A program made the position numbers and the translations under genes. A model generated the notes under the pieces. It saw only the letters and a program-made list of their open reading frames with translations, was not told the DNA's origin and made no database searches. Below, piece after piece: positions 62,044 to 64,000 of a stretch of DNA of 64,000 nucleotides. Every line of letters starts with the position of its first letter. Within the stretch, counting starts at the first letter, position 1. This DNA comes from Trachythela sp. YZ-2020 (taxonomy: Eukaryota; Cnidaria; Anthozoa; Malacalcyonacea; Clavulariidae), in the NCBI GenBank assembly GCA_016169945.1, contig JADLSH010000220.1, positions 6,199,501-6,263,500 of the forward strand, read 5' to 3'.

Positions 62044-63285
62044 TTACTGTTCATGTGTCTGTTCAACAATTAATGGAGGTAAGAATAACGTTAAATATGT
62101 GCAAATAGCCAAAATTTTATCAAGGTCTTTTGCAATTGTTATGGGAATAACTTGGTGTAAAATTATATAGTTTTTTATTCTCGCAATAGCTCTCTCTATG
62201 AGGGATGAACTCTTACGGAGGCAATTTTTCTTGTTTTCAGTTCCTCTTCCAGGGATAACTGATCTTTGCCATCCAAAAAAGGTGGGATATTTAATGTAAC
62301 CCCATTAGGAAGATCACTCTCAATATCAAAGCCTCTATCTGCCATGATTTGATCATCATTTTCCAAGAGATCCAGGATTCTTGGAGGATCCAAATTGGGA
62401 GGGCCCGTAATCTCTGATGTAAAAATGCAACCCAAGTTCTCCAAATACGCGAGACATGTGATGTGGATAACCCAAATCTGTGAGCCACATCCTCTAACAA
62501 CAACCCACATCGCATTCGGGTTAGCACCATAAACAATTCTTGCTCAGGGGATAGTGATCTAGGCTTTGTCTGGTTTGCAGAACTTGTTTGACAAGTATTA
62601 GAGCCATAGTGTATCAAATATTTACATGCTGGTGAAAGATAATCGAAGAAGGCACTAAAAGTCGTATAGTCAGGAAATCCAGTATAGAACTTGAAATCGA
62701 GGTCACTCCCAATAAACATTTTGAGCTGAAATGAACATTTTTTCTGCTGCGTCAATTCTTTTTTGAAGGTCATTACACTGTGATTTTAGATTGTCTAACT
62801 CATTTTTCATTTTGGTTTCATTTGAACTGGGGGCATAAGTTTCAGTCACGTCTACTTCTTTGCTGTTAGGTACATTTTCATCAACATTTATAGTGCATGC
62901 TTTATCTTCAAATGCAGTGGTGGTTAAAATTTCTGGTCTAAAACGTTTTCTTCGAGCCTTTACATTCTTATGCACTGTTAACTCTGTGGGCAAATTATTC
63001 AAATATGTATTTTTCCACCTGGAAAGTGACTTGAACAGACTCTTGAATTTGGACCAATGTTTTTCAGCCCTTCTGTTTTGACAAGTTTAACAATTTTTTT
63101 TGTAATGCATCATCCTTTGGTATTTTGGGAAATGAAAGTTCTGGGTTTTTCTTGTTGTTATTTGTACAGTGTGGAACACAGCAGTTAATCCCTCCACATT
63201 TGACTTTTTCTTTGCATGCAATATAGAAGAAAACATGAGCACATCAAGTGTCTACATTCTTTGAGGTGCTAGGCTCATCTCCCAT
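62044..63285 (-). pseudogene. THAP-DDE transposase, copy 2
   Basis: Start ATG at 63,285. Same THAP domain, coiled coil, HTH region and core deletion as copy 1, with the same frame changes. The A run in the THAP region reads CAAAAAAAATTG here instead of AAAAAAAAATGG, still out of frame. Dead before the duplication. Confidence 0.8.
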
Positions 63286-63308
63286 TTTGCCAGAATATTT
63301 TAAATTAA

Positions 63309-63767
63309 ACCTCGGTAACTAATATTTATGAATATTAAAATATATAATTTAACTACTATTTATTATTCCTTCAATTAATTTAAAACGTTCTACCTCAAAT
63401 TTAGCTAAATTTTTATCTATAAATTATTGAATTTAAAATATTCAGCTAAGCCTACCAATTTAATACAAAACTTGTCCACAAAAACGGGTTTATACCGAAG
63501 GTTTGCGAGCAATAATAAATATATATTAGAATTTTAGAATAAATATTTAGGACCTACTTTTATGCTGGCAAATACGGGAAGATAAAAACCACGAGTTCTA
63601 CAAAGGTTTGCGGGACAAAAACAAGCAAAACTACCCAACAAGCGAAAATATTATGAAAGCGTAGACTGAAACTGCAACATTGGCTGCAAATGTTTATATT
63701 TTTCGCGCCAAAACGGGCAAAGCCACACAGCCTCAAGCAAGCCTAGATATGTATCGAATGATGGCCG
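63309..63767 (-). repeat. Right terminal inverted repeat, copy 2
   Basis: Inverse of 56,058-56,512. Confidence 0.9.
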
Positions 63768-64000
63768 AAAAGTTAAAAGCGCATGCCATGTTCAATGAAC
63801 AAAGAATGAACGAAGAAATGTGGAAACGAGTCTAAAATTGGTCATACTGAAAGACACAAAACAGGGGATTATCTACATATCAAAATAGACTTTTGATCGC
63901 TTCACAATAAGATAACTCACCGCTTGAAAGTACAAGGAACCTAGATTCGAACGCCATTTTCGTCAAATAAACTGCTCGCTCCTTGCTGATTGAAAGGCCG

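Larger units (their letters stand above)
56058..63767. mobile_element. ISL2EU-like DNA transposon, copy 2 (7.7 kb with two nested elements)
   Basis: Terminal inverted repeats at 56,058-56,512 and 63,309-63,767. Gene layout as in copy 1, with TTAA elements at 57,681-58,885 and 59,091-61,886. Confidence 0.8.
53619..64000 (+). repeat. Duplicated block, copy 2 (runs off the window)
   Basis: Direct repeat of 43,161-52,282, longer by a 1,205-bp TTAA insertion (57,681-58,885) and by the intact left end of E1. It begins inside a truncated satellite unit. Confidence 0.95.

Overview
This is eukaryotic, animal-type DNA. It has spliced coding, long AT-rich introns, tRNA-derived SINEs and many nested transposable elements. 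The mix (SWIM/YqaJ plus THAP-DDE elements, a Polinton-like element, piggyBac, split-direct-repeat retroelements, TTAA elements, PAN-pentraxin architecture) best fits a marine invertebrate, most likely a cnidarian. The species cannot be settled from sequence alone. Most transposon genes are broken, and I found only one host gene.

Layout. 1-2,780: ends of small elements and a decayed non-LTR reverse transcriptase. About 2,781-19,501: a degenerate Polinton/Maverick-like element. Its left half runs leftward (membrane/coiled-coil protein, integrase with chromodomain, two related capsid-like proteins). Its right half runs rightward (a large unknown protein, a phage tail-collar-like protein, four small membrane or basic proteins, a BRO-N/nuclease protein and protein-primed-type DNA polymerase B). 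I see no major capsid protein, packaging ATPase or protease. Three later elements sit inside it: a split-direct-repeat (Ngaro/PAT-like) retroelement whose intron is a 1.3-kb minisatellite, a 207-bp hAT-type MITE with a perfect 8-bp target duplication, and a roughly 860-bp element in the polymerase. Integrase and polymerase have both lost catalytic residues. 19,502-27,528: MITEs, a near-perfect hairpin and a piggyBac element with one frameshift.

27,529-41,884 (minus strand): an apparently intact five-exon gene for a secreted PAN/apple plus pentraxin protein (332 residues). It has a 34-nt microexon, and all splice phases agree. Its introns are packed with elements: TTAA-flanked elements nested in one another, a 2.75-kb palindrome, MITEs containing telomere-like repeats, and a SINE.

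43,161-64,000: two copies of a block of about 9-10 kb in direct orientation, separated by a Ty3/gypsy reverse transcriptase fragment. Each copy carries a composite DNA transposon with 455-bp terminal inverted repeats, a rightward SWIM/YqaJ recombinase gene and a leftward THAP-DDE transposase gene (ISL2EU-like). A TTAA element is nested between the two genes and carries a Helitron-like protein fragment. Copy 2 has one further TTAA insertion inside the YqaJ gene, and copy 1 preserves the matching empty site. This could be a real segmental duplication or two haplotypes placed in tandem by assembly.
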